Shown one piece after another: positions 36,836 to 46,116 of a stretch of 64,000 nt of DNA. Position 1 is the stretch's first letter, and every line of letters starts with the position of its first letter. This stretch comes from Thermococcus radiotolerans (GTDB taxonomy: Archaea > Methanobacteriota_B > Thermococci > Thermococcales > Thermococcaceae), in the NCBI RefSeq assembly GCF_002214565.1, contig NZ_CP015106.1, forward strand, positions 1,054,001 through 1,118,000. The letters run 5' to 3'. A program made the translations under genes and the position numbers. The notes below the pieces were generated by a model that was not told the DNA's origin, made no database searches, and saw nothing but the letters and a program-made list of their open reading frames with translations.

Positions 36836-36860
36836 TTAGGTTGGCCAAAAATGTTTAAGT
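36836..36860 (-). promoter_or_regulatory. Candidate DtxR-type operator and TATA box
   Basis: The plus strand reads TTAGGTTGGCCAAAAA at 36836-36851, which contains the palindrome TTGGCCAA and resembles the DtxR-type box TTAGGTTAGCCTAACC. On the minus strand CTTAAACA (36852-36860) is the TATA element for the regulator gene. The box therefore lies between TATA and the expected start site, a repressing position. The match is partial. Confidence 0.4.
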
Positions 36861-36876
36861 AGTTTTCGCACCACAG

Positions 36877-37174
36877 GAAACTTTGCCTGCGCAAAGTTTC
36901 ATCAAAGTTCGTGATTCTTTTGTGGATTGCTATTTAGAAGGGGTCTTCACTTAAATTGGCAGTTGATTTGGATTCATTCCACAAAGGCAACATTCAATAG
37001 GTTTGGCTTTTTTAGCGCTCCGGAGGAGCGCGGGTTGAAGTTGAACCTGTTAAAATGCCCTTTCGACATGAATCCAACGTACAATCCAACCACTAAAACA
37101 AAAACCCACTGAAAATCTGACCACTCAAAAGGAATTACAACCTTTTGATCAAACTTTTGCCCTGCAAAAGTTTG
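36877..37174. repeat. ~300-bp hairpin-bounded intergenic repeat, copy 1
   Basis: This gene-free stretch starts with a perfect hairpin (GAAACTTTGC-CTGC-GCAAAGTTTC, 36877-36900) and ends with another (CAAACTTTTGC-CCT-GCAAAAGTTTG, 37150-37174). A third hairpin (GCGCTCC-GGA-GGAGCGC) is at 37015-37031. The same layout recurs at 37559-37858, 682-685 bp away, with identical blocks of 29 bp (37057-37085) and 40 bp (37119-37158). It abuts the 3' end of tRNA-Lys. No protein or transposase is encoded. Confidence 0.8.
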
Positions 37175-37180
37175 TATTAC

Positions 37181-37258
37181 TGGCGGGCCGGACGGGATTC
37201 GAACCCGCGGCCACGGGGTTAAAAGCCCCGCGCTCTAACCAGGCTGAGCTACCGGCCC
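37181..37258 (-). tRNA. tRNA-Lys (UUU)
   Basis: On the minus strand the gene reads GGGCCGG...CCGGCCCGCCA, with a 7-bp acceptor stem and an encoded CCA. The anticodon stem-loop is CGGGG-CUUUUAA-CCCCG, giving anticodon UUU. The T arm is GCGGG-UUCGAAU-CCCGU, and the D arm GCUC/GAGC contains the usual GG. No intron is present. The 78-nt gene is followed at once by repeat copy 1. Confidence 0.97.
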
Positions 37259-37285
37259 ACGCCCGATGGGATAACGGCGGAGAGA

Positions 37286-37294
37286 TTTTATAAG
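37286..37294 (-). promoter_or_regulatory. TATA box of tRNA-Lys
   Basis: On the minus strand CTTATAAAA lies about 32 bp upstream of the tRNA 5' end, consistent with a short leader before RNase P cleavage. Confidence 0.55.
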
Positions 37295-37303
37295 CTTTGC
37301 CCC

Positions 37304-37558
37304 GAAACTTTGCCTGCGCAAAGTTTTATCACAAGTCTGACCAATCTGTTTTAAATGACTGGAGAATTGAGCGTGCACTCTGGATTTACTGGTAACAGGG
37401 GTTTAACGTCAGAACAATCCATTAATCAGGTTTCACTCTTATTCTGGCGTCCGAAGGACGCCTTGTGGGGAGTGAAACGTTGTAAAAGTGGCAATTGGAG
37501 CGTAAACCACTTGAAAAACAAGCATCCTAGAATCGCACGCAATCTTTCCGTCAACGCT
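37304..37558. repeat. Hairpin-rich gene-free segment between the two repeat copies
   Basis: It starts with the same hairpin as copy 1 (AAACTTTGC-CTGC-GCAAAGTTT, 37305-37326), but the rest is different sequence. A nested hairpin at 37430-37478 has outer arms GTTTCACTC/GAGTGAAAC and inner arms GGCGTCC-GAA-GGACGCC. It ends where copy 2 begins. It may be a diverged or different member of the same repeat class. No coding region is supported. Confidence 0.5.
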
Positions 37559-37858
37559 GAAACTTTGCAGGCCAAAGTTTCATCAAAGTTTGTGATTCCT
37601 TCGTGGATTGCTGTTTGGGCGGGTTTTCACTTGAGTTGGCAGTTTTGATTGGGATTCATCATCTGGAAGGTGCACTTCAATGGGTTCAAGCTTTTTAGCG
37701 CTCCTTTGGAGCGCGGGTTAAAGTCGAACCCGCTAAAAAACGCCCTTTCGACATGAATCCAACGTACAATTCAACCACTAAAACAAAAACCAACTAAGAA
37801 CCCGACCACTCAAAAGGAATTACAACCTTTTGATCAAACTTTTCGCCAGAAAAGTTTG
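37559..37858. repeat. ~300-bp hairpin-bounded intergenic repeat, copy 2
   Basis: The bounding hairpins are GAAACTTTG-CAGGC-CAAAGTTTC (37559-37581) and CAAACTTTTC-GCCA-GAAAAGTTTG (37835-37858). Internal hairpins are GCGCTCC-TTT-GGAGCGC (37698-37714) and GCGGGTT/AACCCGC (37713-37733). The stems are kept while the loops differ from copy 1, so structure seems conserved. The 29-bp block (37742-37770) and 40-bp block (37804-37843) match copy 1 exactly. It abuts the 3' end of tRNA-Asp. Confidence 0.8.
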
Positions 37859-37864
37859 TTAGAA

Positions 37865-37942
37865 TGGCGCCCGGGTCGGGATTTGAACCCGAGTCACGGG
37901 AGTGACAGTCCCGTATGATGGGCCTGGCTACACCACCCGGGC
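37865..37942 (-). tRNA. tRNA-Asp (GUC)
   Basis: On the minus strand the gene reads GCCCGGG...CCCGGGCGCCA, with a 7-bp acceptor stem and an encoded CCA. The anticodon stem-loop CGGGA-CUGUCAC-UCCCG gives anticodon GUC. The T arm is CUCGG-GUUCAAAU-CCCG-like. It lies just 6-7 bp after the 5S rRNA on the same strand, the usual 5S-tRNA-Asp unit of Thermococcales, and should be processed from the same transcript. Confidence 0.97.
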
Positions 37943-37948
37943 GTTTGA

Positions 37949-38072
37949 GTGGCCGGCGGCGTCCCCGGCTTCCCGCCCCCTCCCGGAGGGCAGTACAACC
38001 GGGATCGCTGGCGGGCTTAACTTCCGGGGTCGAAACGAGACCGGGTGTGACCCCGCCGCTATGACCGCCGTA
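37949..38072 (-). rRNA. 5S ribosomal RNA
   Basis: On the minus strand the sequence starts TACGGCGGTCATAGCGG, contains CCCGGAAGTTAAGCCCGCC and ends GACGCCGCCGGCCAC. This is nearly identical to the Pyrococcus 5S rRNA as I remember it. The terminal helix CGGCGG/CCGCCG pairs. The exact 3' end is uncertain by 1-3 nt. No 16S or 23S gene is nearby. tRNA-Asp follows directly. Confidence 0.95.
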
Positions 38073-38096
38073 CCGATGTATACCTGTCGCGGTGCA

Positions 38097-38104
38097 TTTA
38101 TAAA
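38097..38104. promoter_or_regulatory. Palindromic TATA box shared by 5S rRNA and the MCM-like gene
   Basis: TTTATAAA is self-complementary. It is centred 28 bp from the 5S 5' end (38072) on one side and about 27 bp from the ATG codons at 38126/38129 on the other, so a single element may drive both directions. Confidence 0.55.
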
Positions 38105-38128
38105 TCTTGCGGTCGATGAGGGTGGATG

Positions 38129-39640
38129 ATGGAGGGCGAGATACTGGAACTGCTGAGGCTGGAGAGGATGAGGGAGCCGCTCAGCCCAGGAAGGCGGCTC
38201 AGGGAATTTCAGATGAAGATCCAGCGGCTCAAAAACGGGGACGAGATCGAGGTAGCCGGCTTTCTGCTGGGCAGGAAGCCTCCCAATGCACCTGCCGACG
38301 CCGCCTACTACCTGCTGTCCCCACTCTCCCCCTCGGAGCTGTCGTCCCTGCGCAGGGGGGACTTCCGCACGTATCTGGTTATCCGGGCGACTGAAAGGAC
38401 CGAGTTCTCCGGGAGGGTAAAACCCGGGAGCTACGTGCTCGTGAGGGGAATCATCGACGCATATCCCTGGGGAAACCTCCGGATGGTCAGCGCGGCAAGG
38501 ATCGAGGGGAGGGACTACTCGGAGTACTGGAAGGACTACCGCGAGTTCGCGTTGAGCAGACGGGAGGTTCTCGACCTCTTCGAGAGGACGGTTTACCTGC
38601 GCGACGACATGAGGAAGGCCCTCATCTACTCGATATACGGCGTTCCGTACATACCGGGCGAGGAGTGGGGCGAGGGATTCGAGTTCACGGTGTTCAAATA
38701 CCGGGAGGATTCCGGACTTCTCGCACTCTGGAAGGCCCTCAAGTACTTCCACTCAAGCCTTCCCTGGGAGGTTCGTCTCACCAGGAAAAGGGTCCTCGAA
38801 GTGGACGACCCGTTGCTCGGTTTGGATTTCCGGCTTGGGAACCCGAACGGAAGCGACATGAGGTACTACACTCCGCCGACAAAGAGGGGTACCATCAGCC
38901 TACCCAAGTGGGTCACCGAAAGGATACTGAGCAAGCGGGCGATTGGCCTGCTCCCCAAAAACGTCGAAGCGGATCCCCTCGACAGGATGGCAAGGATGTC
39001 CGAGACGCCGTTCGTGCTCGTACCCTCGGAGGAAAAGCCCTACTTCGAGGAGAACCGGGAGTTCCTCCAGCTCATACCCAACCTCCTCGTCACGATATTC
39101 ATCCAGAGGGAAAGGTTGGGCTCCCTCGACAGGAAAAAGACCCGCGCGGTTGAGGAGGAGTTTCTGAGGTGGCTCAGGGAGTCAAGGGAGGACTATGGAG
39201 ACCCATTCAGGGCTCTAACCGCCCCCAGCGGGCCGATGAACATCCGGCTTAGGGCGGAGCTGGGCAAGCGAGTCTTCGGCTCGATAGTTCGGTTCAACGG
39301 GAGGGTTACCAAGAGGGCCGCCAGGGAGGTCAAGCTGATAAACGAGGCCATAGTGAACGACTGGATGGTCGTTCTCAAGGACCATCCCTCGGAGATGATA
39401 AAGCTCCTGAGGGAATACCAGATGTATGTCCCAGGAACGCTCAAGGCCCGGCGGGCTCTGGAGATACTGCACGACCTAGCATCAGTGAGCCCTTCAAACG
39501 AGGTAACGAGGGAGGACTTCATCCGGGAACTGGTGAGGGACGGGTTCTCGGGGGAGGATGCCGCGGAGCTTCTTGAAAGGTTTATAGCCGCCGGATACGT
39601 ATACGAACCGTTCCCGGGGAAACTAAGGCTGATAGGGTGA
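38129..39640 (+). CDS. OB-fold/winged-helix protein resembling a degenerate MCM
   Basis: The 503-residue product has an OB-like N-terminal domain (about 38-130: GDEIEVAGFLLG, KPGSYVLVRGIIDAYPWGN). A stretch LFERTVYLRDDMRKALIYSIYGVP at 150-173 resembles the MCM segment IYGHEDIKxALxxxLFGG. The C-terminal winged helix (about 455-503) ends FIAAGYVYEPFPGKLRLI, like MCM C-termini. No Walker A or B motif is seen, so it should not hydrolyse ATP. A DNA-binding role is inferred. GGGTGG precedes tandem ATGs (38126, 38129). Four bp separate it from the RNase P gene. Confidence 0.7.
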   Translation: MEGEILELLRLERMREPLSPGRRLREFQMKIQRLKNGDEIEVAGFLLGRKPPNAPADAAYYLLSPLSPSELSSLRRGDFRTYLVIRATERTEFSGRVKPGSYVLVRGIIDAYPWGNLRMVSAARIEGRDYSEYWKDYREFALSRREVLDLFERTVYLRDDMRKALIYSIYGVPYIPGEEWGEGFEFTVFKYREDSGLLALWKALKYFHSSLPWEVRLTRKRVLEVDDPLLGLDFRLGNPNGSDMRYYTPPTKRGTISLPKWVTERILSKRAIGLLPKNVEADPLDRMARMSETPFVLVPSEEKPYFEENREFLQLIPNLLVTIFIQRERLGSLDRKKTRAVEEEFLRWLRESREDYGDPFRALTAPSGPMNIRLRAELGKRVFGSIVRFNGRVTKRAAREVKLINEAIVNDWMVVLKDHPSEMIKLLREYQMYVPGTLKARRALEILHDLASVSPSNEVTREDFIRELVRDGFSGEDAAELLERFIAAGYVYEPFPGKLRLIG

Positions 39641-39644
39641 TGTC

Positions 39645-40007
39645 ATGTCCAAGAAGTTCATCCGCCAGAAGGAGCAGAGGGAAAAGCGCAGGATCGCCCG
39701 CGAGAGGGTAAACGTCCTCTTTACGCTCGCGGAGAGGGTTTTTCCCTACGAACGCGAGCTGGCCAACCGCTACGTTGAGATAGCCCTCGCGGTTCAGCAG
39801 AAGGCTAGAATAAGAATGCCGAGAAAGTGGAAGCGCCGCTACTGCAAGCGCTGCCATTCCTTCCTCGTCCCTGGTGTTAACGCCAGGGTGAGGCTCAGGA
39901 ACGGCCACGTTGTCATCAAGTGCCTCAACTGCGGTCACATCATGAGGTACCCGTACATCAGGGAACAAAAGGAGAAGAGAAGGCAAAGGACTGATTCAAG
40001 CCCCTGA
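39645..40007 (+). CDS. rnp4: Ribonuclease P protein component 4 (Rpp21/Rpr2)
   Basis: The 120-residue product has two N-terminal helices (MSKKFIRQKEQREKRRIARERV...FPYERELANRYVEIALAVQQKARI), followed by the basic RMPRKWKRRYCKRC and a zinc ribbon (CKRC...CLNC). These define the archaeal Rpr2/Rpp21 subunit. It pairs with Rpp29 on the specificity side of RNase P RNA and aids tRNA 5' processing. GGTGATGTC precedes the ATG. It is 4 bp behind the MCM-like gene. Confidence 0.95.
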   Translation: MSKKFIRQKEQREKRRIARERVNVLFTLAERVFPYERELANRYVEIALAVQQKARIRMPRKWKRRYCKRCHSFLVPGVNARVRLRNGHVVIKCLNCGHIMRYPYIREQKEKRRQRTDSSP

Positions 40008-40284
40008 TTTTAGCGCCCATACCGGGGGTTGGTGGTGTCCAACGTGTCCGGGATACGGAATGATCCCGAAGTATTGTAATAAAAACAGCCTATTTAAGCT
40101 TTTTTCACGAAATCGTCCACGCACGTTGGCGATTGTTCAGAAAAAAGTCTTGAGAGCCGAGTTTTATCTTTTAACCGTTAACAAAAGTTCCACAACGTTT
40201 AACTCTGTTTAATCGAAAGTAAGCGGACGTAGATATGCGAATAAGGGGGCAACAAACCCATATCAAACAAAACAAGCGCGGAGT
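40008..40284. other. Gene-free stretch with two small hairpins
   Basis: No coding region is supported here. Two potential hairpins are GTTGG/CCAAC (40028-40043) and CGGGAT/ATCCCG (40049-40068). AT-rich elements follow (CTATTTAAGC near 40090, TTTTATCTTTTAACC near 40163), which could be promoter or terminator sequence. It lies 3' of both flanking genes, so a small RNA is possible but not shown. Confidence 0.35.
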
Positions 40285-40854
40285 TCACTCCACAAAGGCC
40301 ACCGCCCTGACGGGGCTTCCCGAACCCCCTTCAATCTTGAGGGGAAACGCCACGAACGTGAAGTCCTTTCCCAAGAGGACCTCCAGGTTGGTCAGATTCT
40401 CAAACACCGGCACCTCCTCGCTGAGGAGTATCCTGTGAACGGCATCGTCCCCGATGCTCATGGAGTCTGTGCCAACGGCCCTAACGCCCTCGGCCACGAG
40501 AAACAGCGCCACCTCCGGAGAGAGTTCCCTGCCACCCGTCAGGAAAAGCACGATCCTGTCAAAATAGCCCTCGTCCGGAATCTCGTCCAGACGTACCGGG
40601 CCCTCACCACCCCTCACGTCAACGACCATTCCCCTTCCTGCGAACCTCTCCAGGGGCATCTCGTCGATGGTCTTTCCCCCGGGCACGAAGTGCGCCGGCG
40701 CGTCAACGTGGGTGCCTGAATGCTCCCCCATCTTCAGAACGTTCATGTAGTAGCCGTCCCTGTCGATGACGGCCCAGAGCCTTATGTTTACCCCCGGATC
40801 GTCGGGGTAGACCGGTGTATCCTCGGAGAGGGGCACCGATAGGTCAACTATCAT
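40285..40854 (-). CDS. Cyclase-family metal hydrolase (kynurenine formamidase-like)
   Basis: The 189-residue product has [20 protein letters not shown] and the metal-binding signature [26 protein letters not shown], followed by [11 protein letters not shown]. These define the cyclase/KynB superfamily (PF04199), zinc or manganese hydrolases acting on amides or cyclic ketones. The substrate is unknown. GGATTGGTGTTCCC precedes the ATG. It is divergent from ahcY, with ACGTTAAAAAAGG as likely promoter sequence between them. Confidence 0.88.
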   Translation of the reverse strand: MIVDLSVPLSEDTPVYPDDPGVNIRLWAVIDRDGYYMNVLKMGEHSGTHVDAPAHFVPGGKTIDEMPLERFAGRGMVVDVRGGEGPVRLDEIPDEGYFDRIVLFLTGGRELSPEVALFLVAEGVRAVGTDSMSIGDDAVHRILLSEEVPVFENLTNLEVLLGKDFTFVAFPLKIEGGSGSPVRAVAFVE

Positions 40855-40908
40855 GGGAACACCAATCCTTTTTTAACGTCTTTGATTAAAAACCCTGCGG
40901 TGATGACG

Positions 40909-42174
40909 ATGGACTGCACGAGGGATTACTGCGTTAAGGACATCAGCCTGGCCCCCAGCGGCGAGAAAAAGATAGACTGGGTCTCCAGGTTTATGCCGGT
41001 TCTCCAGACGATAAGAAAGGACTTCGAGGAGAAAAGGCCCTTCGAGGGGATCAGGATTGCAACGACGCTGCACCTTGAGATGAAGACCGCTTTCCTGCTC
41101 CTCACGCTTAAGGCGGCCGGTGCTGAAGTCTCGGCAGCGGCGAGCAACCCGCTCTCGACACAGGATGATGTGGTGGCCGCTCTGGCAAAGGCAGGGATCA
41201 AGGTCTACGCGATCCGCGGGGAGGACAGGGAGCAGTACTACGAGTTCATGCACAAGGCGCTCGACATAGAACCGAACATAATCATAGACGACGGCGCGGA
41301 CATGGTCTCGACGGTGCTGAAGGAGAGAACCGAGCTGATAGACGGACTCTGGGGAGCGAGCGAAGAGACCACAACGGGCGTCATAAGACTCCGTGCCATG
41401 GAGAAAGACGGCGTGCTGAGGTTCCCCATCATAGCCGTGAACGACAGCTATACCAAATACCTCTTCGACAACCGCTACGGCACCGGCCAGTCAACGTGGG
41501 ACGGAATCCTGAGAACCACCAACCTGCTGATAGCGGGTAAGAACGTCGTCGTTGTCGGCTACGGCTGGTGCGGCAGGGGCATAGCCATGCGCGCCCGCGG
41601 TCTCGGCGCGACAGTCATCGTGGTGGAGGTCGACCCGATTAGGGCGTTGGAGGCCAGAATGGACGGGTTCCTGGTCATGAACATGATGGAAGCGGCAAAG
41701 GTGGGCGACATCTTCGTCACCTCGACGGGCGACATCAACTGCATACGGCGGGAGCACTTCGAGCTCATGAAGGACGGCGCCATAATGGCCAACGCCGGCC
41801 ACTTCGACGTCGAGATAAGCAAACCGGACCTTGAGAGCCTGGCGGTTGAGGTAAGCGAGCCGAGGCCCAACATAACCGAGTACAAGATGGCTGACGGAAG
41901 GAGGCTCTACCTTCTCGCCGAAGGCAGGCTGGTCAACTTAGCGGCCGCCGACGGCCACCCGGCGGAAATAATGGACATGAGCTTCGCCCTTCAGGCGAAG
42001 GCGGCCGAATACATACTGAACAACCACGAGAGGCTTGAGCCGAAGGTCTACGTGCTCCCGAGGGAGATAGACGAGATGGTGGCGAGGATCAAGCTCGCCT
42101 CGATGGGGATAAAAATCGAGGAGCTCACAGAGGAGCAGAGGAAATACCTAGAGAGCTGGGAGCACGGGACCTGA
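40909..42174 (+). CDS. ahcY: Adenosylhomocysteinase
   Basis: The 421-residue product reversibly splits S-adenosylhomocysteine into adenosine and homocysteine, relieving product inhibition of methyltransferases. Visible landmarks are [48 protein letters not shown], the NAD site [22 protein letters not shown], and [18 protein letters not shown]. It is the shorter archaeal form lacking the C-terminal Lys-Tyr tail of eukaryotic enzymes. ATG 40909 follows GGTGATGACG. Confidence 0.97.
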   Translation: MDCTRDYCVKDISLAPSGEKKIDWVSRFMPVLQTIRKDFEEKRPFEGIRIATTLHLEMKTAFLLLTLKAAGAEVSAAASNPLSTQDDVVAALAKAGIKVYAIRGEDREQYYEFMHKALDIEPNIIIDDGADMVSTVLKERTELIDGLWGASEETTTGVIRLRAMEKDGVLRFPIIAVNDSYTKYLFDNRYGTGQSTWDGILRTTNLLIAGKNVVVVGYGWCGRGIAMRARGLGATVIVVEVDPIRALEARMDGFLVMNMMEAAKVGDIFVTSTGDINCIRREHFELMKDGAIMANAGHFDVEISKPDLESLAVEVSEPRPNITEYKMADGRRLYLLAEGRLVNLAAADGHPAEIMDMSFALQAKAAEYILNNHERLEPKVYVLPREIDEMVARIKLASMGIKIEELTEEQRKYLESWEHGT

Positions 42175-42180
42175 TTCCCC

Positions 42181-42190
42181 TTTTCTTTTC
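42181..42190 (+). terminator. T-rich terminator after ahcY
   Basis: TTTTCTTTTC starts 7 bp after the ahcY stop, directly before the GGTGGTGG ribosome binding site of the next gene. Termination here may be partial, because that gene follows in the same direction. Confidence 0.4.
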
Positions 42191-42201
42191 GGGTGGTGGC
42201 A

Positions 42202-42657
42202 ATGAACTTCGAACCCTTCAAACTCGTTCCCGTCGGCTACGTGAGGAAGAACGGAGAGACCTTCATCGAGATCCTCCCAGAGTTCAGCGATGCGATCCAC
42301 GGTCTCAACGAGGGGGACTGGATAAAGCTGATCCTCTGGTTCCATGAGAGCGACAGGCAGAAGAGAAGAGGGGTTCTCAAAGTGCACCCGCGCGGGAACC
42401 TGGAGAACCCGCTCAGGGGAGTCTTTGCCACCCGTTCGCCCATCAGACCGAACCCTATAGCGCTCTACACCGTTAGGATACACCGCATAGAAAAGGGGAG
42501 GCTCTACATAGACGAGATCGATGCCTTTGACGGCACGCCGGTTGTCGACATCAAGCCTTTTGTGGAGAGGCTTGACTGCCCGAAGGAGGCCAGACTTTGG
42601 GAGAGTATGCTTTACACAACGCCAAAAGCTGGTCTCAGAAGACGTGAAGGGCGCTAG
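42202..42657 (+). CDS. TrmO-type tRNA (t6A37 N6) methyltransferase
   Basis: The 151-residue product has the UPF0066/TrmO beta-barrel pattern: [37 protein letters not shown], and the signature [21 protein letters not shown], which binds SAM. The bacterial enzyme methylates N6 of t6A37 in tRNA-Thr; the archaeal target is inferred. It follows ahcY, which removes the by-product SAH. GGTGGTGGCA precedes ATG 42202. The 3' end overlaps wtpC by 23 bp. Confidence 0.88.
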   Translation: MNFEPFKLVPVGYVRKNGETFIEILPEFSDAIHGLNEGDWIKLILWFHESDRQKRRGVLKVHPRGNLENPLRGVFATRSPIRPNPIALYTVRIHRIEKGRLYIDEIDAFDGTPVVDIKPFVERLDCPKEARLWESMLYTTPKAGLRRREGR

Positions 42658-43669
42658 CCTTGAAGCTGACGTAGACCTCCCGTCCCTTCGTTATCCCCAT
42701 CTCCAGCATCGAGGAGCGGGTTATGAACGCCCTCAGATACAGGCCACCGATTCTCAGATGAACCCTGACGAGTGGGCCGAGTTCTTCAACCGACTCGACC
42801 AGGGCTTTGAACTCGTTCCTCGCGGACGTTCTAATGGGCCCCAAAGAGAGGATTATGTCCTCGGGCCTCAGGCCAACGCGAACCCTTCCCCGCGCCTCCG
42901 CCGGAAGCTCTATCTCGACGCCGTTGCTCCTCAGGATCCTTCCCTCCGCGGTGCCCTCTATGATGTTCTCGAAGCCGAGGAACCGCGCGACTTCTTCACT
43001 AGATGGTCTCGAAAAGACGTCCCGAACGGAGCCGGTCTGGACGAGCCTCCCATCGAGCATAACGCCCACCCTGTCGCCCAGGCTCACCGCCTCCTCGAAG
43101 GAGTGGGTAACGTGCAGCGCGGTGAAGCCGAGCTCCCGCTTCCAGTGCTTCATTTCGCCCAGAAGCTTCGCCCTGGTTTGGACGTCGAGGTTCGCGAAGG
43201 GCTCGTCCATGAGCAGAAGCTCGGGCTCCACAACTAGAGCTCTTGCTATGGCCACGCGCTGGCTCTCTCCGCCGCTCAGGGTTTTTGGCTTTCTGTGGAG
43301 GAGGTGGGCTATTCCCAGAACCCCGGCTATTTCCTTAACTTTCCTCTCGATTTCCGCCCTCGGAACCCTACGGAGCTTAAGCCCGAAGGCTATGTTGTCG
43401 AAGACGCTCATGTGGGGGAAGAGGGCGTAGTTCTGGGGAATGTATGCAAGACCGCGCATCTCCGGCGGCCAGTGGGTTATGTCCTCACCGTTGAGGAGGA
43501 CCCTCCCGGCGTCGGGTTCGATTATGCCCGCTATTATCTCAAGGAGCACCGTCTTCCCGGCCCCGCTCGGGCCGAGGATTATGAAGTGCTCCCCCTCGCT
43601 CACATCAAAGCTTATCTCCCTCAGCCGGAACTCCTTCCAGTCCTTGGAAACGGACTTTACCTCAAGCAT
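42635..43669 (-). CDS. wtpC: Tungstate/molybdate ABC transporter, ATP-binding protein
   Basis: The 344-residue product has Walker [11 protein letters not shown]-loop [14 protein letters not shown], signature [15 protein letters not shown], Walker [13 protein letters not shown], switch VTHSFEEAV, and a C-terminal TOBE/MOP-like domain ([38 protein letters not shown]). It energises WtpB. Tungsten is needed for the aldehyde:ferredoxin oxidoreductases of Thermococcales. It overlaps wtpB by 8 bp. Confidence 0.93.
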   Translation of the reverse strand: MLEVKSVSKDWKEFRLREISFDVSEGEHFIILGPSGAGKTVLLEIIAGIIEPDAGRVLLNGEDITHWPPEMRGLAYIPQNYALFPHMSVFDNIAFGLKLRRVPRAEIERKVKEIAGVLGIAHLLHRKPKTLSGGESQRVAIARALVVEPELLLMDEPFANLDVQTRAKLLGEMKHWKRELGFTALHVTHSFEEAVSLGDRVGVMLDGRLVQTGSVRDVFSRPSSEEVARFLGFENIIEGTAEGRILRSNGVEIELPAEARGRVRVGLRPEDIILSLGPIRTSARNEFKALVESVEELGPLVRVHLRIGGLYLRAFITRSSMLEMGITKGREVYVSFKASALHVF

Positions 43670-44414
43670 TGGCCTTCCTCCCCACGAGCCAGCGCAGGAT
43701 AACGAAAACGGTGAGGCTCATCACGATGAGGATAACGGAAATCGGTCTCGATGCCCTCAGGCCGTAGTTGTTGAAGTACTCCATGACGAGAACCTGGGCC
43801 GTCTTCGGGTAGTACGCGACGATGAGTATCGCACCCACCTCGCTTATAGCGCGAGCCCACGTCATTATGGCCCCGCTCGCTATGGCCGGAAACGCCATCG
43901 GGAGTGCCACGGAGAAGAACGCCCTCAGGCGTGAGGCACCGAGGGTTCTGGCAACGTGCTCCAGCCCCTCGTCAACGGCAAGAAAACCATCGCGCGCGGC
44001 GTTTATCGCGAACGGTGCGGAGACGAAGAGCATCGCCGCTATTATGCCCGTGTAGCTATCGAGAATTGCGCTCGAAAAGGTAACGAGGAGCATTATTCCG
44101 ACGACTGAGTGCGGGATGACGATGGGAACATCAACCAGGGCCTGGACGAGGCTTTTCCCCGGAAACTCTTTCCTCGCGAGAACGTAGCCGAGGGGGACGC
44201 CGAAGAGGAGAGCTATGAGAGCTGTCGCCGTCGCTGTAAGGAGGGAGTTCCTGAGGGCCTCGATAACGTAGGCGTCGTGAAGGGCCCTGAGCAGCATGTC
44301 GAAGTCTGAGGCCTGCTTGGCCAGTATGACCAGCAGGGGCAGGGCTATGTAAACCACCAAGAAGCTCCCGATTGCGGCGAAAAAGTAGAGCGTGTAGTCG
44401 TGCCTCGTCCCCAT
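43662..44414 (-). CDS. wtpB: Tungstate/molybdate ABC transporter, permease
   Basis: The 250-residue product starts [16 protein letters not shown], preceded by GGGGATCGCC. It has six membrane helices and the EAA loop [27 protein letters not shown] that contacts the ATPase. The N-terminal 14 residues of the longer reading are excluded because the preferred start has the better ribosome binding site. It lies 38 bp downstream of wtpA and overlaps wtpC. Confidence 0.92.
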   Translation of the reverse strand: MGTRHDYTLYFFAAIGSFLVVYIALPLLVILAKQASDFDMLLRALHDAYVIEALRNSLLTATATALIALLFGVPLGYVLARKEFPGKSLVQALVDVPIVIPHSVVGIMLLVTFSSAILDSYTGIIAAMLFVSAPFAINAARDGFLAVDEGLEHVARTLGASRLRAFFSVALPMAFPAIASGAIMTWARAISEVGAILIVAYYPKTAQVLVMEYFNNYGLRASRPISVILIVMSLTVFVILRWLVGRKANA

Positions 44415-44452
44415 GGCGATCCCCATAGAGTTGGAAAGAGGAAATAAAAACC

Positions 44453-45550
<1,098 letters not shown>

Positions 45551-45556
45551 TTAACG

Positions 45557-46114
45557 TTAACGGTTTTGTTTTCTCAACCCGGCGAGCTCCTCAACGACCT
45601 CCCGGAAGTGCTCGTAGAACTCGCTCTCCCTGAGGGAATCCAGCGCACCCCAGAATTCGTGGAGGTCTCTGAAGCCGGCCTTTTCGTATTCGAGTGCCTG
45701 AACCAGCATCTCCAGCTTGTCGGCGAACTTTACGAGCCTGCCCTCCAAGCTAAGCCCCTCCTCGTACTCGCGCCAGAGCCTGAAGTACTCCCTCGGGTTC
45801 GGTGTTCTGATGAAAAGCTCCATCGCGGCCTTCTTCTCGGCCTTGCCCTTGTCGAGGTAGTACTGCGCCGTCAGGGGTATGTCGGTGAGCCTGGCCTCCG
45901 CGAGGTCGTGGAGAACCGCTATCTTGAGGGCCCGCTCAACGTCTATCTCAACGCCCTTCGCCCTCAGTTCGTCGGCCAGGAAGAGGGTTATCAGGGCGAC
46001 GCGGTAGCTGTGGTCCGCTATGCTCTCGGGATTTGAAACGCCCCGGAGGAGCCAGCCCGTCCTGGGAAGTTTTTTCAGGTTTCCAGCCTCGATAAAAAGG
46101 TTGAGAAGAGACAT
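45557..46114 (-). CDS. HD-domain phosphohydrolase (YfbR/5'-nucleotidase-like)
   Basis: The 185-residue product has the HD metal motif spread as IADHSYRVALITLFLADEL, IAVLHDLAEARLTDIP and KFADKLEMLVQALEYEK. This matches the YfbR/HDDC2 group of dNMP 5'-nucleotidases. ATG 46114 is preferred since GGAGGA upstream is too close to ATG 46120. The upstream OB gene stop is 2 bp before this ATG, so the two are co-translated. Confidence 0.88.
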   Translation of the reverse strand: MSLLNLFIEAGNLKKLPRTGWLLRGVSNPESIADHSYRVALITLFLADELRAKGVEIDVERALKIAVLHDLAEARLTDIPLTAQYYLDKGKAEKKAAMELFIRTPNPREYFRLWREYEEGLSLEGRLVKFADKLEMLVQALEYEKAGFRDLHEFWGALDSLRESEFYEHFREVVEELAGLRKQNR

Positions 46115-46116
46115 TT

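Noticed and set aside
37086-37130. AACCACT half-sites inside the tRNA-linked repeats, similar to half of the sugar-locus operator
   Set aside because: The second half AGTGGTT is missing and there is no TATA box at the matching distance.
36877-37942. Integrated virus or plasmid at the tRNA genes
   Set aside because: No integrase, no partial tRNA duplicate forming att sites, and no viral genes were seen; only non-coding repeats flank intact tRNAs.
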